Below, piece by piece: positions 16,994-26,269 of a DNA stretch of 54,522 nt. The DNA comes from Candidatus Angelobacter sp. (GTDB taxonomy: Bacteria > Acidobacteriota > Terriglobia > Terriglobales > Acidobacteriaceae), in assembly GCA_025462835.1 (NCBI GenBank), contig JAOAPH010000153.1:1-54522 (forward strand). Direction: 5' to 3'. Numbering within the stretch: position 1 is the first letter of the stretch; each line of letters starts with the position of its first letter. The notes under the pieces were generated by a model. The model was given only the letters and a program-made list of their open reading frames with translations, did no database searches and had not been told where the DNA came from. The position numbers were made by a program, and so were the translations under genes.

Positions 16994-18250
16994 ATGAAGA
17001 TTCAACTGAGTGAAAACGCGAAGATGGCGCTAGAAACGGTTCGGGAGAACAAGGTCCGCTCCGCGCTCACGGTGTCCGGAGTCGTCATCGGTATCACGAC
17101 CGTGATTGCGGTCGCGTCTATCCTGGTTGGGGTCAGCCGGAATATCGAGGATTCGCTCAATGATTTCGGTGTAAACACGCTCTTCATCTTCAAGTTCTCT
17201 CCGGGCGTGCACTTCGGACGGCTGTCGACGGAAGAACGCACCAGAAAACCATTGACTCTCGAAGACGCCGAGGCCATTCAGGAACTGTGTCCGGCGGTGA
17301 AGAGGGTTTCAGCGCAGGTCTTTCCCCGCGTGGGACAAGGCCCTCGCACAGTTGATCCGCCTATGCGATACAGCGGCCGCGAGACCGACGTCAATTTTTC
17401 CGGAGTGACGCCGAATTTTGAGCAGACCCAGAATCTGCATATCGCCAAAGGGCGTTTCTTCTCCGATACTGAGAACGACCATCATGCTGAATTGATCGTG
17501 TTGGGCTACGATGCCGCCCGCTCCCTTTTCCCCGAGGAGGACGGCACCGGCAAGTTAGTCCAGTTCGGCACCCAGAGTTTTACGGTCGTCGGCATTCTCG
17601 AGCAGCGCAAGACCAACGTCCTGCGTGGCAGCGGTTCAGAGAACCAGGCCCTCGTCCCGTATCGTACTTATCGGAAACACAATCCCAACAACGACGAACA
17701 TTTCATCTCCGCCGAGGCCTATCCCGGACAAAAAACTATCGCCGAGGACCAGATCAGGGGAGTGCTTCGCCAGCGTCGTCGTGTCCCCTTCAGCAATCCT
17801 GACAGCTTTGGCGTCTCCAGCGCGGAACAGATCGCCGATCAACTGCGACAAGTCACGGCCTCCGTGGCGCTGCTCACCATCGCTATCAGTTCTATAGGAT
17901 TGCTGGTGGGCGGAGTCGGCGTGATGAACATCATGCTGATGTCGGTCACCGAACGCACCCGTGAGATCGGTGTTCGCAAAGCCCTGGGTGCGCGCAAACG
18001 CGACATCACCTGGCAGTTTCTCACGGAAGCTATGACGCTCACCGGGTCAGGTGGGACGATCGGCGTGATACTTGGTGTGACCATCAGTTTTGCCATCAAT
18101 AAATTAGTTCCCGCATTGCCTTCCACGGTTCCCGCATGGGCGATCATTGCCGGCGTATTGGTCTCCATGAGCGTGGGTTTATTCTTCGGAATTTATCCCG
18201 CGGTCAAGGCTGCAAAATTAGATCCCGTGGACGCCCTGCGCTACGAGTAA
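16994..18250 (+). CDS. MacB/FtsX-type ABC transporter permease
   Basis: This 418-residue permease has the same domain order as its upstream neighbour: a helix near residues 22-42, a periplasmic domain, and three C-terminal helices. VTERTREIGVRKALGARKRD lies around 318-337, and the ending FFGIYPAVKAAKLDPVDALRYE (in two parts) is typical. The two proteins are diverged paralogues, not recent copies, and probably form a heterodimeric permease. It ends the unit: 97 bases separate it from the secreted protein gene. Confidence 0.92.
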   Translation: MKIQLSENAKMALETVRENKVRSALTVSGVVIGITTVIAVASILVGVSRNIEDSLNDFGVNTLFIFKFSPGVHFGRLSTEERTRKPLTLEDAEAIQELCPAVKRVSAQVFPRVGQGPRTVDPPMRYSGRETDVNFSGVTPNFEQTQNLHIAKGRFFSDTENDHHAELIVLGYDAARSLFPEEDGTGKLVQFGTQSFTVVGILEQRKTNVLRGSGSENQALVPYRTYRKHNPNNDEHFISAEAYPGQKTIAEDQIRGVLRQRRRVPFSNPDSFGVSSAEQIADQLRQVTASVALLTIAISSIGLLVGGVGVMNIMLMSVTERTREIGVRKALGARKRDITWQFLTEAMTLTGSGGTIGVILGVTISFAINKLVPALPSTVPAWAIIAGVLVSMSVGLFFGIYPAVKAAKLDPVDALRYE

Positions 18251-18347
18251 CCTTTGCGGGTTACCTCAGTCCAATCTGTCCGGTCGGCATCCGCCGAAGC
18301 TGCGATAATGTGTTCTTGTTTGGAAGCTACTCTTTCCCTAGGGAGCG

Positions 18348-19850
18348 ATGCAGATGAAATTGGCTAAATCGTGGTTTGGGGTGTTCACTGCTGTCCTGTT
18401 TCTTTCAACTCTAGCCGTAGCGCAAAACAACAATTCCAAGAATCCCACTTGGTGGGACAAATACGATTACCTCTTTCACAACGGCCCTGATCCGGCAACC
18501 GGGCCCACGTCGCCCGTTAGTTCAGGGAAAGGGAATGTCGATGCGTCCAATGAATGTGGTCCGCAAAGTGAAACTAATATTGCGCTGAGCACGGTGAATC
18601 CAAAGATTTTGGCTGCTGGTTCCAATGAGATCTTCCGCCTGCCGATGCGTGGATACTATTCCACCAACGGTGGCTCGAGTTGGGGCGGTGTGGATCTTCC
18701 CCTTCCTTCCGCTATCGGGACCAACGGCATTGATTTCGGCTCTGACCCCACTCTCGCCTTTGACACTCTCGGGAACACTTTTTACGGCTACATTGTCGTT
18801 TTTTTCAGCAACGGCAACGGCATCAATGGCACTGAGATGGCTGTGGCGCGGTCCACAGACGGGGGAAAGACTTATCCGTCCGTCACGTTCTTCTCTTTCT
18901 CCGGCGGCTCTGATCACTTCAATGACAAGCCCATGATGACGGTTGACACCAATCCCAACAGTCCCTACAAGGACAATATTTACATCGCCTGGGATGCGGC
19001 CAGCGGCGGTTCTACCGGCGGCGGCATTAGGGTGGCCACATCGACCGACCATGGCGCCACTTTCAACACTGTTCGCGCAGATGATCCCAAGGGCCCGGGC
19101 CGATCGATCGGCACCTCTCCTTTTGTGGGTCCTAATGGAGAGGTCTACGTCGCATGGAACGACTACGCCGCAAATGCGATCGTCTTCACAAGATCACTGG
19201 ATGGTGGCACTACCTGGCAAGCTCCGACTACGATTTCCGCAAAAACTATTCCGTTCGACATTGCGGTTCCCGCGGAATCATTCCGTGCGGCTCTGGTCTA
19301 TCCGTCCTGCGATGCCGATCGCTCCAGTGGCCCCCATCGTGGGCGTCTCTATTGTTCATGGATAGATCTGACGTCCGCTGGCACCACTGATATCTTTCTC
19401 GCCTACTCTGATGACCGCGGTTCCACGTGGACGGCCAAGCAGACCGTCGCCGACCAGCTCGCAAATAAAGTCGATCGCTTCAATCACTGGATATCCCTGG
19501 ATCCAGTCACTGGTGATGTCAATCTGTCTTTTTATGACACGCGCAATGACACTACCGGCCAGCGCTACATGACCGATGTTTACTTCACTCAATCGCAGAA
19601 TGGTGGTCTGACCTTCCGCACTCCTAACACGCGAGTGACTACCGTCAGTTCCAATGAACATGACTGCGATGGCATCTTCCCTTGCTCCGGGATCAACTAC
19701 GGCAACCAGCAGGGCGACTACGAAGGCCTGGTCTCCTTCGGAGGCGTGTCTCATCCAGTCTGGACGGACAGCCGACGCCAGCTTGATCGAATCACAGGAT
19801 GTTCACGCAATCTGGGGATGGAAGAAGTGTTCACGGCAACCGTGAAATAA
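18348..19850 (+). CDS. secreted sialidase-like Asp-box beta-propeller protein
   Basis: This is a 500-residue exported protein with a signal peptide at about residues 1-25 (hydrophobic AVLFLSTLAVA, then Ala-Gln). Six Asp-box or BNR motifs of the S-x-D-x-G-x-T-W type occur at about residues 105 (STNGGSSW), 170 (STDGGKTY), 231 (STDHGATF), 283 (SLDGGTTW), 354 (SDDRGSTW) and 415 (SQNGGLTF), indicating a six-bladed propeller. The catalytic Arg triad of true sialidases cannot be confirmed, so glycoside hydrolase activity is uncertain. ATG 18354 is an alternative start with better spacing from GGGAG. A terminator follows at 19874. Confidence 0.85.
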   Translation: MQMKLAKSWFGVFTAVLFLSTLAVAQNNNSKNPTWWDKYDYLFHNGPDPATGPTSPVSSGKGNVDASNECGPQSETNIALSTVNPKILAAGSNEIFRLPMRGYYSTNGGSSWGGVDLPLPSAIGTNGIDFGSDPTLAFDTLGNTFYGYIVVFFSNGNGINGTEMAVARSTDGGKTYPSVTFFSFSGGSDHFNDKPMMTVDTNPNSPYKDNIYIAWDAASGGSTGGGIRVATSTDHGATFNTVRADDPKGPGRSIGTSPFVGPNGEVYVAWNDYAANAIVFTRSLDGGTTWQAPTTISAKTIPFDIAVPAESFRAALVYPSCDADRSSGPHRGRLYCSWIDLTSAGTTDIFLAYSDDRGSTWTAKQTVADQLANKVDRFNHWISLDPVTGDVNLSFYDTRNDTTGQRYMTDVYFTQSQNGGLTFRTPNTRVTTVSSNEHDCDGIFPCSGINYGNQQGDYEGLVSFGGVSHPVWTDSRRQLDRITGCSRNLGMEEVFTATVK

Positions 19851-19873
19851 CTCGATTCAGTACAATTCACACA

Positions 19874-19902
19874 TGGGGCACGCTTGCGTGCTCCATTTTT
19901 TT
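19874..19902 (+). terminator. Rho-independent terminator of the propeller gene
   Basis: GGGGCAC and GTGCTCC pair, with one G-T wobble, around a short loop and are followed by ATTTTTTT, 24 bases after the stop codon at 19850. Confidence 0.75.
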
Positions 19903-20013
19903 GGACATGTACGGTAGTAACTAAGATTGAAGCATCAAAGAGGCTCGATCGGGACTCTAAGTCATAGAGGAACGGACATCTTACTGAAAAGTCCGCCCAT
20001 CTTTCAGGATCTC

Positions 20014-20277
20014 GTGAAAACCAGGACTCAGACAACGAGCAAGGCGAAATGTGCCGGATGTCGCGCACCCGTACGGGACGCGTTTCGTGTTATTTCTACC
20101 GACGATGACGGCAGCCAGCGCGAATATGCTTGCCTCTGCCGCCGTTGCTTGGAAGCGGAAAAGGTGTTCGCCCGCCGCGTCGAGCTTTTTGTGAATGGGA
20201 TTCCGGTAAAAGAATTTGTTAATACGAATGAAGCAGTTCCTCGGCCGATTCCGGCCAAGACTCCTGCTGCAGCCTGA
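20014..20277 (+). CDS. small protein with two cysteine motifs, unknown function
   Basis: The product is about 87 residues from GTG 20014, where AGGA lies five bases upstream; a TTG at 19927 would add 29 residues. It has CAGC and, about 25 residues later, CLCRRC, a pattern suited to one zinc site. A helical segment and a Pro/Ala-rich tail follow. I do not recognise the family. It lies between a terminator and the convergent phosphoesterase gene, 14 bases from its end, so it is probably a single-gene transcript. The cysteine arrangement suggests zinc-dependent nucleic-acid or protein contact, but that is inference. Confidence 0.6.
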   Translation: MKTRTQTTSKAKCAGCRAPVRDAFRVISTDDDGSQREYACLCRRCLEAEKVFARRVELFVNGIPVKEFVNTNEAVPRPIPAKTPAAA

Positions 20278-20290
20278 TCCCGCCGACCGG

Positions 20291-21046
20291 TCACTTCAAT
20301 TCAAATTTCGCGAATGATTGAAGTGTCTCCGCCTCGGATGGCGGATTCATAACATTGCGCGCTGCAAATTCTTCTGCTTGAGGATACTTCGTCTTTCGAG
20401 TGCGCTCGGCAGCTTTCGCGAAATCGTATTCCGTACGCCGAAGCTCCACGCCGGATCCAAGCAACAGCCAATAAGCACCGGGGTCTTGAAACGGCATACC
20501 TACGCTGCCCGCATTCACAACTCGAATACCTCCGACCATGCGGTCGAATTGCATGTGCGTATGGCCACAGACGACTATGGGTGCCCTGACTTTTTCAAAG
20601 ACCGGCAGAAGGCGCTCGTCAGAGGTGAGCCGAGTAAATATCTCAGTGTCGTTTCGCGGTGTAGCATGGCAAAAAAGAGCATCACCCAAATTTTGGATAT
20701 TGACATTGAGCGTTGGAGGCCAACTTGCCAGCAAACGTTCGTGCTCAGGATCAAGTTGCTGCGCGGTCCATCGCACCGGCTCTCGCCATTTTTCTGGAGC
20801 GGAACGGTACCACTCCGTCTCGTCCCCTCGCATTTGCGCAAGCACCTCACGGTCGCCGTTGCCCTGAACGAACTGCACTGGAATTTCGACGTCAAGCAGA
20901 CGTCTGATTGTTTCGCGCGGCATCGGTCCCGGAAAAACATCGCCGCCGACCACTAACAGGTCTACTTTTTCCTGACGGATATCCTGAAGAACAGCTTCGA
21001 GCGCGGGCAGGTTGGCATGAATGTCGTAGACCGCTGCAACCCGCAT
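20291..21046 (-). CDS. metallophosphoesterase (YfcE/MJ0936-like)
   Basis: This 251-residue calcineurin-like phosphoesterase has the full set of metal-binding motifs: Asp8 and His10 (YDIHAN), Asp36 (GGDVF), Asn63 and Asp65 (GNGD), His127 (FCHATP), and His162/His164 (GHTH). Length and compact insert-free layout fit the bacterial phosphodiesterase subgroup acting on small molecules, not the nucleic-acid repair group. It lies 40 bases downstream of the TPR-GAF gene on the same strand and may be co-transcribed. The physiological substrate is unknown. Confidence 0.92.
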   Translation of the reverse strand: MRVAAVYDIHANLPALEAVLQDIRQEKVDLLVVGGDVFPGPMPRETIRRLLDVEIPVQFVQGNGDREVLAQMRGDETEWYRSAPEKWREPVRWTAQQLDPEHERLLASWPPTLNVNIQNLGDALFCHATPRNDTEIFTRLTSDERLLPVFEKVRAPIVVCGHTHMQFDRMVGGIRVVNAGSVGMPFQDPGAYWLLLGSGVELRRTEYDFAKAAERTRKTKYPQAEEFAARNVMNPPSEAETLQSFAKFELK

Positions 21047-21086
21047 AGAGACCTTCCACAGATGGTGGAGAAGTGAATAACCGCTT

Positions 21087-23684
21087 TTACGCCACGGCCG
21101 CAGTCTGGAACTGCGGTGCCAGCGACTTCGCTGAATTCGGGCCTTCGGCTTGCGCCGATTCCAAAGCCGATTCCACTCGATTGATCGCTTCGGTCACAAT
21201 GTCGATTGGATCATACTGCTGCAGCAACACCGCCTCTGCGATTCCCACGGCAATCGTCAAAGCCTTGCCACTATTGGATATTTTCACTCCGGCCAGCGCC
21301 TTTCGCATCTTTTCTACTACAAAAAATGCGTTCTTGTCGGTTGTGTCGGGCAGGATCAAGGCGATGGTCGTCAGTTCGTAGCGGACAGCGACATCGTTTT
21401 GTCGCAATTGCGAACAGATGTTTTGTCCGAGCTGCTGCATCATGTTCTCGACCGCAGGCTCGCCAAATTCCTTTACCATCGCTGACGCTTTTCCGAAGTG
21501 CAGCAACAGCACAGATGCCGTCGAATTCTGGGAGATCGCGCGCTTGGTCTCGGAGAGCAGCACATCCAGATAAGAAGAGCGTTTCAGCAAGCCTGATTTT
21601 TCGTCTGTGACCGCCAGGTTTTTCATCAGGCTGCGCAACTTGGCATTGTTGACCGCCAGCACCATCTGGTCGGCTATCGTCTTCAACACCACTGCATCAG
21701 TCTGTCGCCACTGGCGGGGTTGATCACATTGCTCCAACATCAGGATGCCGACATGCTCATCGCTCGAAGTATCGAGCAGCGGAACAGCCAGTACTGACCT
21801 GATGCCTAACGCCTGGATCGAATCTTTCACGGAAGCCAATTCGCCCGATGCTGCGGTATTGTCGATCGACACCATCCCGCTCTGCATCGCGATCGCCTGC
21901 ACAGCAGCCAGCAGCTTCACAATATGCTGCACGTCAGATTGCTTTATTCCCGGCGAACAATATTCCAATGCAGCCGAGGGCGGCTTTCCCGGCGAACACA
22001 ATCCTGCAATGCATCGGCTCGCATTGTAATGACGGCCAACATCATTGACCGCGGTGAAGAGGACGCCCTTCACCGTCGATTGCCGATAGATATTGCGCGT
22101 GATCTCAGTGACTCTGCCAAAATTATCGACGGCATTCTCTTCGTGCGACATCGAAGGCATCTGTTGCGCGTATTGAGGAGGCGCTTGCTGCTGGCCTCCG
22201 CCATAACTCGGCGCTTGTCCGAATGGCGATAGCGGCACTGCCGCTGTCGCAGCAGGAGCCGACGCGGGAGTGTCATATTTCGGAACGAATCCCGCATTCA
22301 TATACAGATTGCGCAGCTTCTCGTTCTTCTCTTCCTCGCGCGGAAAGAGTTTGTTGATGCGCTCCAGCCTCTCCACTGCCTTTGAACGCATGGAGTACTG
22401 GATGAAGATCTCTGCCTGCAGCATGAAGTCTTCGAGTACGGTCGGTTCTTTCTCGAACTCGGCGGGCTTCGCTCCATCCGCTTCTTCGGTTCCGCCAACG
22501 ATCTGGAAACGGTTCGATATCGCGTTATAGCGGCCCTGATCGATCTTGCCCCGCAGCATCTCCAGGCGTTTCTGATTGCCCGATTGGTAGGGATCGACTT
22601 CCGCCGCGCGGTCGAGCGAATCGGCAGCCTTCAAGAAATTTCCTGCGGCGTAGTAAAGCGAAAATAATCCGATCAGCGTTTCACAATAATCCTGTTCGCG
22701 GTTTGCCGAGTTGTACACCGCAACCAGGTATTCCATGAATCCGATCCCCGGCGGATGCTTGCTCGTGGTCTCCTTCAACAACGTCACAAACTCGCGGCGC
22801 TTGTTTTGCTTGTTCATCAGTTGCTCAAGCTTTTGCGCTACCACCAGCGCGCGATCATGCTGGTCTGCGGTGATCAGGTTGGAGATAAGCAGCATGATCT
22901 CGTCAACCTGCTTCGGATCTTTTTCAAACAGCTCCCATAAGAACGGCTCTGCCTCCGCGATGCGGTTGGCGCCCAGCAACGCCCGGGCGTAGGCTTCGCG
23001 ATAGTCGGGACCGCCGTCCGCCGCCGTAGCGAATGGAGCAAGCACTTCAACCGCCCGCTCGGGTTTTCCAGCGACCAAGTCTCGCCCATATGCGAGTGCC
23101 AGAAAGGCATTTGAGGGGTCGAGTCCGTATCCCTTTTCCAACCAGCTTGATGCGTTATCGGGTTCCATTTCCGACAACTGCAAGCAGGACGCGCCCGCGC
23201 CTTTGGCATCGCCCAGCGCGGTGCCTAACTCTGCCATGCGCTTGTGATTGTTTACGGAGGGATCGATCGCAACGATCCGCTTCAGCGCGGTCAAAGCATC
23301 GGGATGCCGGTCAGCCGCCTGAAATGAGTTGAGGGCAAACTCGTACCCTTCCAACGCAGTCTTCTTGTCGGATTTTTCTATGAACTGCGAGAAGCGAAAT
23401 GTCTGGTCTACTGTCGGGGTCCCCAACTTGGCCAATTTCTTGTAATTGACGATAGCCTTGGGTTGGTCGCCCACCTCCGCCTGGTGATCGAACAACGCAC
23501 TCAACAATGTGCAAGCTTCAGCGTTGCGGCCCAGCGCGACTGAGATGTCCGCTGCCGTCTGCCGCACTTTTTCATTGTTGGGATCGTCTTCAAGGATTTC
23601 CAGGTACTCTTCCAGAGCGTCTTCCTGCTTGCCCTTTTGAAGATACTTCTCCGCTTTTTCCAGACGCTTCTGAATGTCAGCCAT
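21087..23684 (-). CDS. TPR - GAF - degenerate GGDEF protein
   Basis: This is an 865-residue cytoplasmic protein. Residues 1 to about 400 are helical repeats of TPR type (EKYLQKGKQEDALEEYLEIL and further copies). A charged segment and a Pro/Gln-rich linker lie around 480-510, and a GAF-like domain at about 520-680 (VLAVPLLDTSSDEHVGILML). The C-terminal domain from about 690 aligns with diguanylate cyclases: VTDEKSGLLKRSSYL stands for the usual VTDxLTGLxNR start, and RYELTTIALILP near 770 occupies the place of the GGDEF loop. The catalytic Gly-Gly-Glu-Glu are absent, so cyclase activity is not expected; a GTP or c-di-GMP sensing or scaffold role is possible. The start is set at ATG 23684; an upstream ATG would add 21 residues. 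Confidence 0.88.
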   Translation of the reverse strand: MADIQKRLEKAEKYLQKGKQEDALEEYLEILEDDPNNEKVRQTAADISVALGRNAEACTLLSALFDHQAEVGDQPKAIVNYKKLAKLGTPTVDQTFRFSQFIEKSDKKTALEGYEFALNSFQAADRHPDALTALKRIVAIDPSVNNHKRMAELGTALGDAKGAGASCLQLSEMEPDNASSWLEKGYGLDPSNAFLALAYGRDLVAGKPERAVEVLAPFATAADGGPDYREAYARALLGANRIAEAEPFLWELFEKDPKQVDEIMLLISNLITADQHDRALVVAQKLEQLMNKQNKRREFVTLLKETTSKHPPGIGFMEYLVAVYNSANREQDYCETLIGLFSLYYAAGNFLKAADSLDRAAEVDPYQSGNQKRLEMLRGKIDQGRYNAISNRFQIVGGTEEADGAKPAEFEKEPTVLEDFMLQAEIFIQYSMRSKAVERLERINKLFPREEEKNEKLRNLYMNAGFVPKYDTPASAPAATAAVPLSPFGQAPSYGGGQQQAPPQYAQQMPSMSHEENAVDNFGRVTEITRNIYRQSTVKGVLFTAVNDVGRHYNASRCIAGLCSPGKPPSAALEYCSPGIKQSDVQHIVKLLAAVQAIAMQSGMVSIDNTAASGELASVKDSIQALGIRSVLAVPLLDTSSDEHVGILMLEQCDQPRQWRQTDAVVLKTIADQMVLAVNNAKLRSLMKNLAVTDEKSGLLKRSSYLDVLLSETKRAISQNSTASVLLLHFGKASAMVKEFGEPAVENMMQQLGQNICSQLRQNDVAVRYELTTIALILPDTTDKNAFFVVEKMRKALAGVKISNSGKALTIAVGIAEAVLLQQYDPIDIVTEAINRVESALESAQAEGPNSAKSLAPQFQTAAVA

Positions 23685-23771
23685 GGGTCCCGTGGGGATG
23701 TTTCGAGGTGAGAGCGTATTGTATGCGGAAGCTGGCAGGGACAGCAATTAGGGAAATGCGGGAAAGGCAGC

Positions 23772-23905
23772 TTTTAGCCTTTAGCCCTTAGCATTTAGCG
23801 GTGAATGGGCTGGATTCCCGACAAAACGCGGGTGCCCCACGTTCGCGAAGCTAACGTGGGGATCTTAGATTTTGTGCCCGTTACCAATCCGCGTTCATCC
23901 GCGGC
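23772..23905. repeat. intergenic short-repeat elements upstream of the kynureninase-like gene
   Basis: Three elements lie in the 262-base gap. A TTTAGCC/TTTAGCCC/TTAGCAT/TTAGC series of near-heptamers occupies about 23772-23800. A hairpin with arms CCCCACGTT and AACGTGGGG is at about 23833-23862. The decamer pair AATCCGCGTT-CATCCGCGGC is at 23886-23905. Similar elements recur elsewhere in this window ahead of start codons. Confidence 0.65.
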
Positions 23906-23946
23906 TAGCTTTTGTTTGCTGTCTGAAAAGGTTTTACAATCTCACA

Positions 23947-25128
23947 ATGACCGCCGAAGCCGAGCTTTTGCAGTTTCGCAAAGAATTCCCCATTCTCGAC
24001 CGCACTACCTACCTCATCAGCAACTCACTCGGCGCTATGCCGCGCGGCGTTTATGACACCACGAAGGAATACTGCGACACCTGGGCCAGCCGCGGAGTCC
24101 GCGCATGGGAAGAGCAGTGGTGGATGCTCGCCCGCGAGGTCGGCGACGAGATCGGGCTTCTGATGAACGCCGCTCCCGGCACCATCTCCTGCCATCAGAA
24201 CGTGACCCAGTGTCAGGCGATCATCGCTTCATGCCTCGACTTCTCCGGAAAGCGCAACAAAGTCGTTTACAGCGACATGAATTTCCCCTCAGTCATGTAT
24301 TTCTGGGAAGGACAGCGCGCATACGGGGCCCGCGTCAACATGGTCAAGACCGACGACGGCATCACCGTCCCCCTCGACCGCATGCTCGACGCCATCGACG
24401 AAGAGACCCTGATCGTTCCCATGTCGCACGTCGTCTTCCGCAGCTCTTACATTCAGGATGCGAAGGCGATCATCGACAAGGCCCACAAAGTCGGCGCCAT
24501 GGTTTTGCTGGATACATTTCAATCGCTCGGCACTATGCCCATCGATGTGCAGGCTCTCAACGTGGACTTCGTCACCGGCGGTGTCTTGAAATGGCTCTGC
24601 GGCGGACCTGGCACGGCTTATCTGTACGTGCGTCCCGATCTCGGCACTAAGCTGCAGCCTAAATTCACCGGTTGGACGGCGCACGAAAATCCCTTCGCAT
24701 TTAAGATCGGCGCGATTGACTACTGCGAAGCGCCTTACCGCTTCATGAACGGCACTCCCAACATTCCTGCGCTGTACATTGCGCGCCCGGGATTGAAGAT
24801 CATCCGCGAAGCCGGAGCCGAACGCATTCGCGCCAAGTCTCAACGACAGACCGCCGCCCTCATCCGCCTCGCCGACGAAAAGGGATGGAAGGTCAACACT
24901 CCGCGCGACCCTGCCGTCCGCGGCGGCACCGTCTCAATCGAAATGCCCAATTCCAAAGAGGTCTGCGCCGAACTGCTCAAGCGCGACGTCGTCGTGGACT
25001 ACCGCCCCAAAGCCGGTGTGCGCATGTCGCCGCACTTCTACACCCGGGATGAAGAATTGAATACTGCGATTGATACGGTGGAAGAGATATTGAGTGAGAT
25101 GAAGGTGGGACCCACATCCTGGGCGTAG
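23947..25128 (+). CDS. PLP-dependent enzyme, kynureninase/aminotransferase class V-like
   Basis: This 393-residue fold-type I PLP enzyme has an internal-aldimine Lys, probably Lys215 in TGGVLKWLCGGPG, with the cofactor Asp189 in LLDTFQS. The Lys context (xxKWLxGGPG followed by YLYVRPDL) and the TGW-x2-HENPF stretch resemble kynureninase more than aspartate aminotransferases. Cleavage of kynurenine to anthranilate and alanine is therefore the best guess. No tryptophan-degradation genes are adjacent, so a related hydrolase, desulfurase or epimerase remains possible. The frame is open 25 codons earlier, but ATG 23947 fits the family start. The gene stands alone. Confidence 0.8.
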   Translation: MTAEAELLQFRKEFPILDRTTYLISNSLGAMPRGVYDTTKEYCDTWASRGVRAWEEQWWMLAREVGDEIGLLMNAAPGTISCHQNVTQCQAIIASCLDFSGKRNKVVYSDMNFPSVMYFWEGQRAYGARVNMVKTDDGITVPLDRMLDAIDEETLIVPMSHVVFRSSYIQDAKAIIDKAHKVGAMVLLDTFQSLGTMPIDVQALNVDFVTGGVLKWLCGGPGTAYLYVRPDLGTKLQPKFTGWTAHENPFAFKIGAIDYCEAPYRFMNGTPNIPALYIARPGLKIIREAGAERIRAKSQRQTAALIRLADEKGWKVNTPRDPAVRGGTVSIEMPNSKEVCAELLKRDVVVDYRPKAGVRMSPHFYTRDEELNTAIDTVEEILSEMKVGPTSWA

Positions 25129-25158
25129 CGAGCGTTCTTCAATCGAAAATCACAAATG

Positions 25159-25467
25159 TCACGGCCCAAACCGCTGAACGATCCACCCTATCAACATCCC
25201 GCCCACCGCTCCCATGCCAATGATCGGCGCATAGGCCTTCGTAATGATTGCGTCCGGCACACTCAGCAGCAGACCAATTACAAGCCCGGCCAGCCATCCC
25301 GGCCACGGCAGTTGTGAAGCTCCAATGAGAAAACCAATCGCAAAGCGATTGATGAACGCGCCGGTCAGCGCAGCTGGTTTGTCGGGAAAAGAGAGCGGCA
25401 ACATGGATGCAGCCGAGAGCGCGCCATAGACCAGTCCACAGACAACGCCCAACATGATTCGTGACAT
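25159..25467 (-). CDS. small membrane protein, unknown
   Basis: This is a 102-residue protein with about three hydrophobic segments rich in Gly (MLGVVCGLVYGALSAASML, LAGLVIGLLLSVPDAI, GMGAVGGMLIGWIV). The frame is conserved in character across its length. An overlapping longer frame at 25139-25489 has no membrane-protein composition and is treated as its shadow. TATAAT lies about 12 bases ahead of the ATG, suggesting a short or leaderless transcript. The function is not recognised. It is convergent with the kynureninase-like gene and divergent from lexA. Confidence 0.65.
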   Translation of the reverse strand: MSRIMLGVVCGLVYGALSAASMLPLSFPDKPAALTGAFINRFAIGFLIGASQLPWPGWLAGLVIGLLLSVPDAIITKAYAPIIGMGAVGGMLIGWIVQRFGP

Positions 25468-25531
25468 GCCGCGGATTATAGGCCAGCATGGTTCCAGAAG
25501 TTACAACAAAGAACTCTGTGCTCTCTCGGGT

Positions 25532-25581
25532 TCAAGCTTCTTGAGTTTCTTGTTGACATTCGCCTTTTCTTCGCTCAGAAT
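25532..25581 (+). promoter_or_regulatory. lexA promoter with an adjacent dyad
   Basis: TTGACA at 25553-25558 and CAGAAT at 25576-25581 are separated by 17 bases, a good sigma-70-type promoter 41 bases before the lexA ATG. Just upstream, TCAAG-CTT-CTTGA (25532-25544) is a dyad that could be the autoregulatory LexA site. It does not match the E. coli or Bacillus boxes, so that part is a guess. Confidence 0.5.
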
Positions 25582-25622
25582 GGCGTTGCTCTGAAACACG
25601 ATTCTTCGCGACTTCAAAAACT

Positions 25623-26243
25623 ATGGCACTGACCAAACGACAGCGCGAGATCTACGACTTCATCTCCCACTTTGTCCAGAAGAACGGCTATTCGCCTTCT
25701 TTTGAGGAGATCGGCGAAGGCATGGGCCTCAGCTCATTGGCCACCGTGCACAAACATCTGACCAACCTCGAACGTAAGGGCATGCTCAAGCGCGATTACA
25801 ATCGTAGCCGCTCGATCGACGTGATCGCACCGCGCGGACGCATGAAGCAGGAGATGGCGCTGAGCACTGCCGGCGTGTTGCCTTTACTGGGACGCATCGC
25901 TGCCGGACGACCGATCGAAGCGCTCGAAAATCCTGCCACGATTTCTCTCAATGACGTTACGCGCTCCAAAGAAGTCTTCGTCCTCCAGGTCTCCGGCGAT
26001 TCCATGCAGGACGAGCACATCGTTGACGGCGACTACGTAATGGTCGAGCGCATGAAAACCGCCAACAACGGCGAGATCGTCGTCGCGCTCATCGATGGTA
26101 CCGATGCGACATTGAAGCGGATGTACCGCGAAGGGGACCGCATCCGCCTCCAACCCTCCAATGCAACGATGAAGCCGATCATGGTGCCTGCCGCCGCGGT
26201 GCAGATTCAAGGGCGAGTGATTGGTGTTTTAAGGAAGTACTAG
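25623..26243 (+). CDS. lexA: LexA repressor
   Basis: This 206-residue SOS repressor and self-cleaving protease has an N-terminal winged helix at about residues 1-68 (LTKRQREIYDFI, then GYSPSFEEIGEGMGLSS). The self-cleavage bond is Ala94-Gly95 in AAGRPIEA. The catalytic dyad is Ser127 (GDSMQD) and Lys165 (TLKRM). All residues needed for RecA-stimulated autocleavage are present. Length and layout are standard. It is monocistronic or followed by the small gene at 26270, and a plausible promoter lies at 25553-25581. It represses DNA-damage genes, probably including itself. Confidence 0.97.
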   Translation: MALTKRQREIYDFISHFVQKNGYSPSFEEIGEGMGLSSLATVHKHLTNLERKGMLKRDYNRSRSIDVIAPRGRMKQEMALSTAGVLPLLGRIAAGRPIEALENPATISLNDVTRSKEVFVLQVSGDSMQDEHIVDGDYVMVERMKTANNGEIVVALIDGTDATLKRMYREGDRIRLQPSNATMKPIMVPAAAVQIQGRVIGVLRKY

Positions 26244-26269
26244 GGTCCAGAAGGATAAAGGAGCATTAG

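Noticed and set aside
20318-20956. 212-codon plus-strand frame opposite the phosphoesterase
   Set aside because: The minus-strand gene has all five metal motifs; the opposite frame has none.
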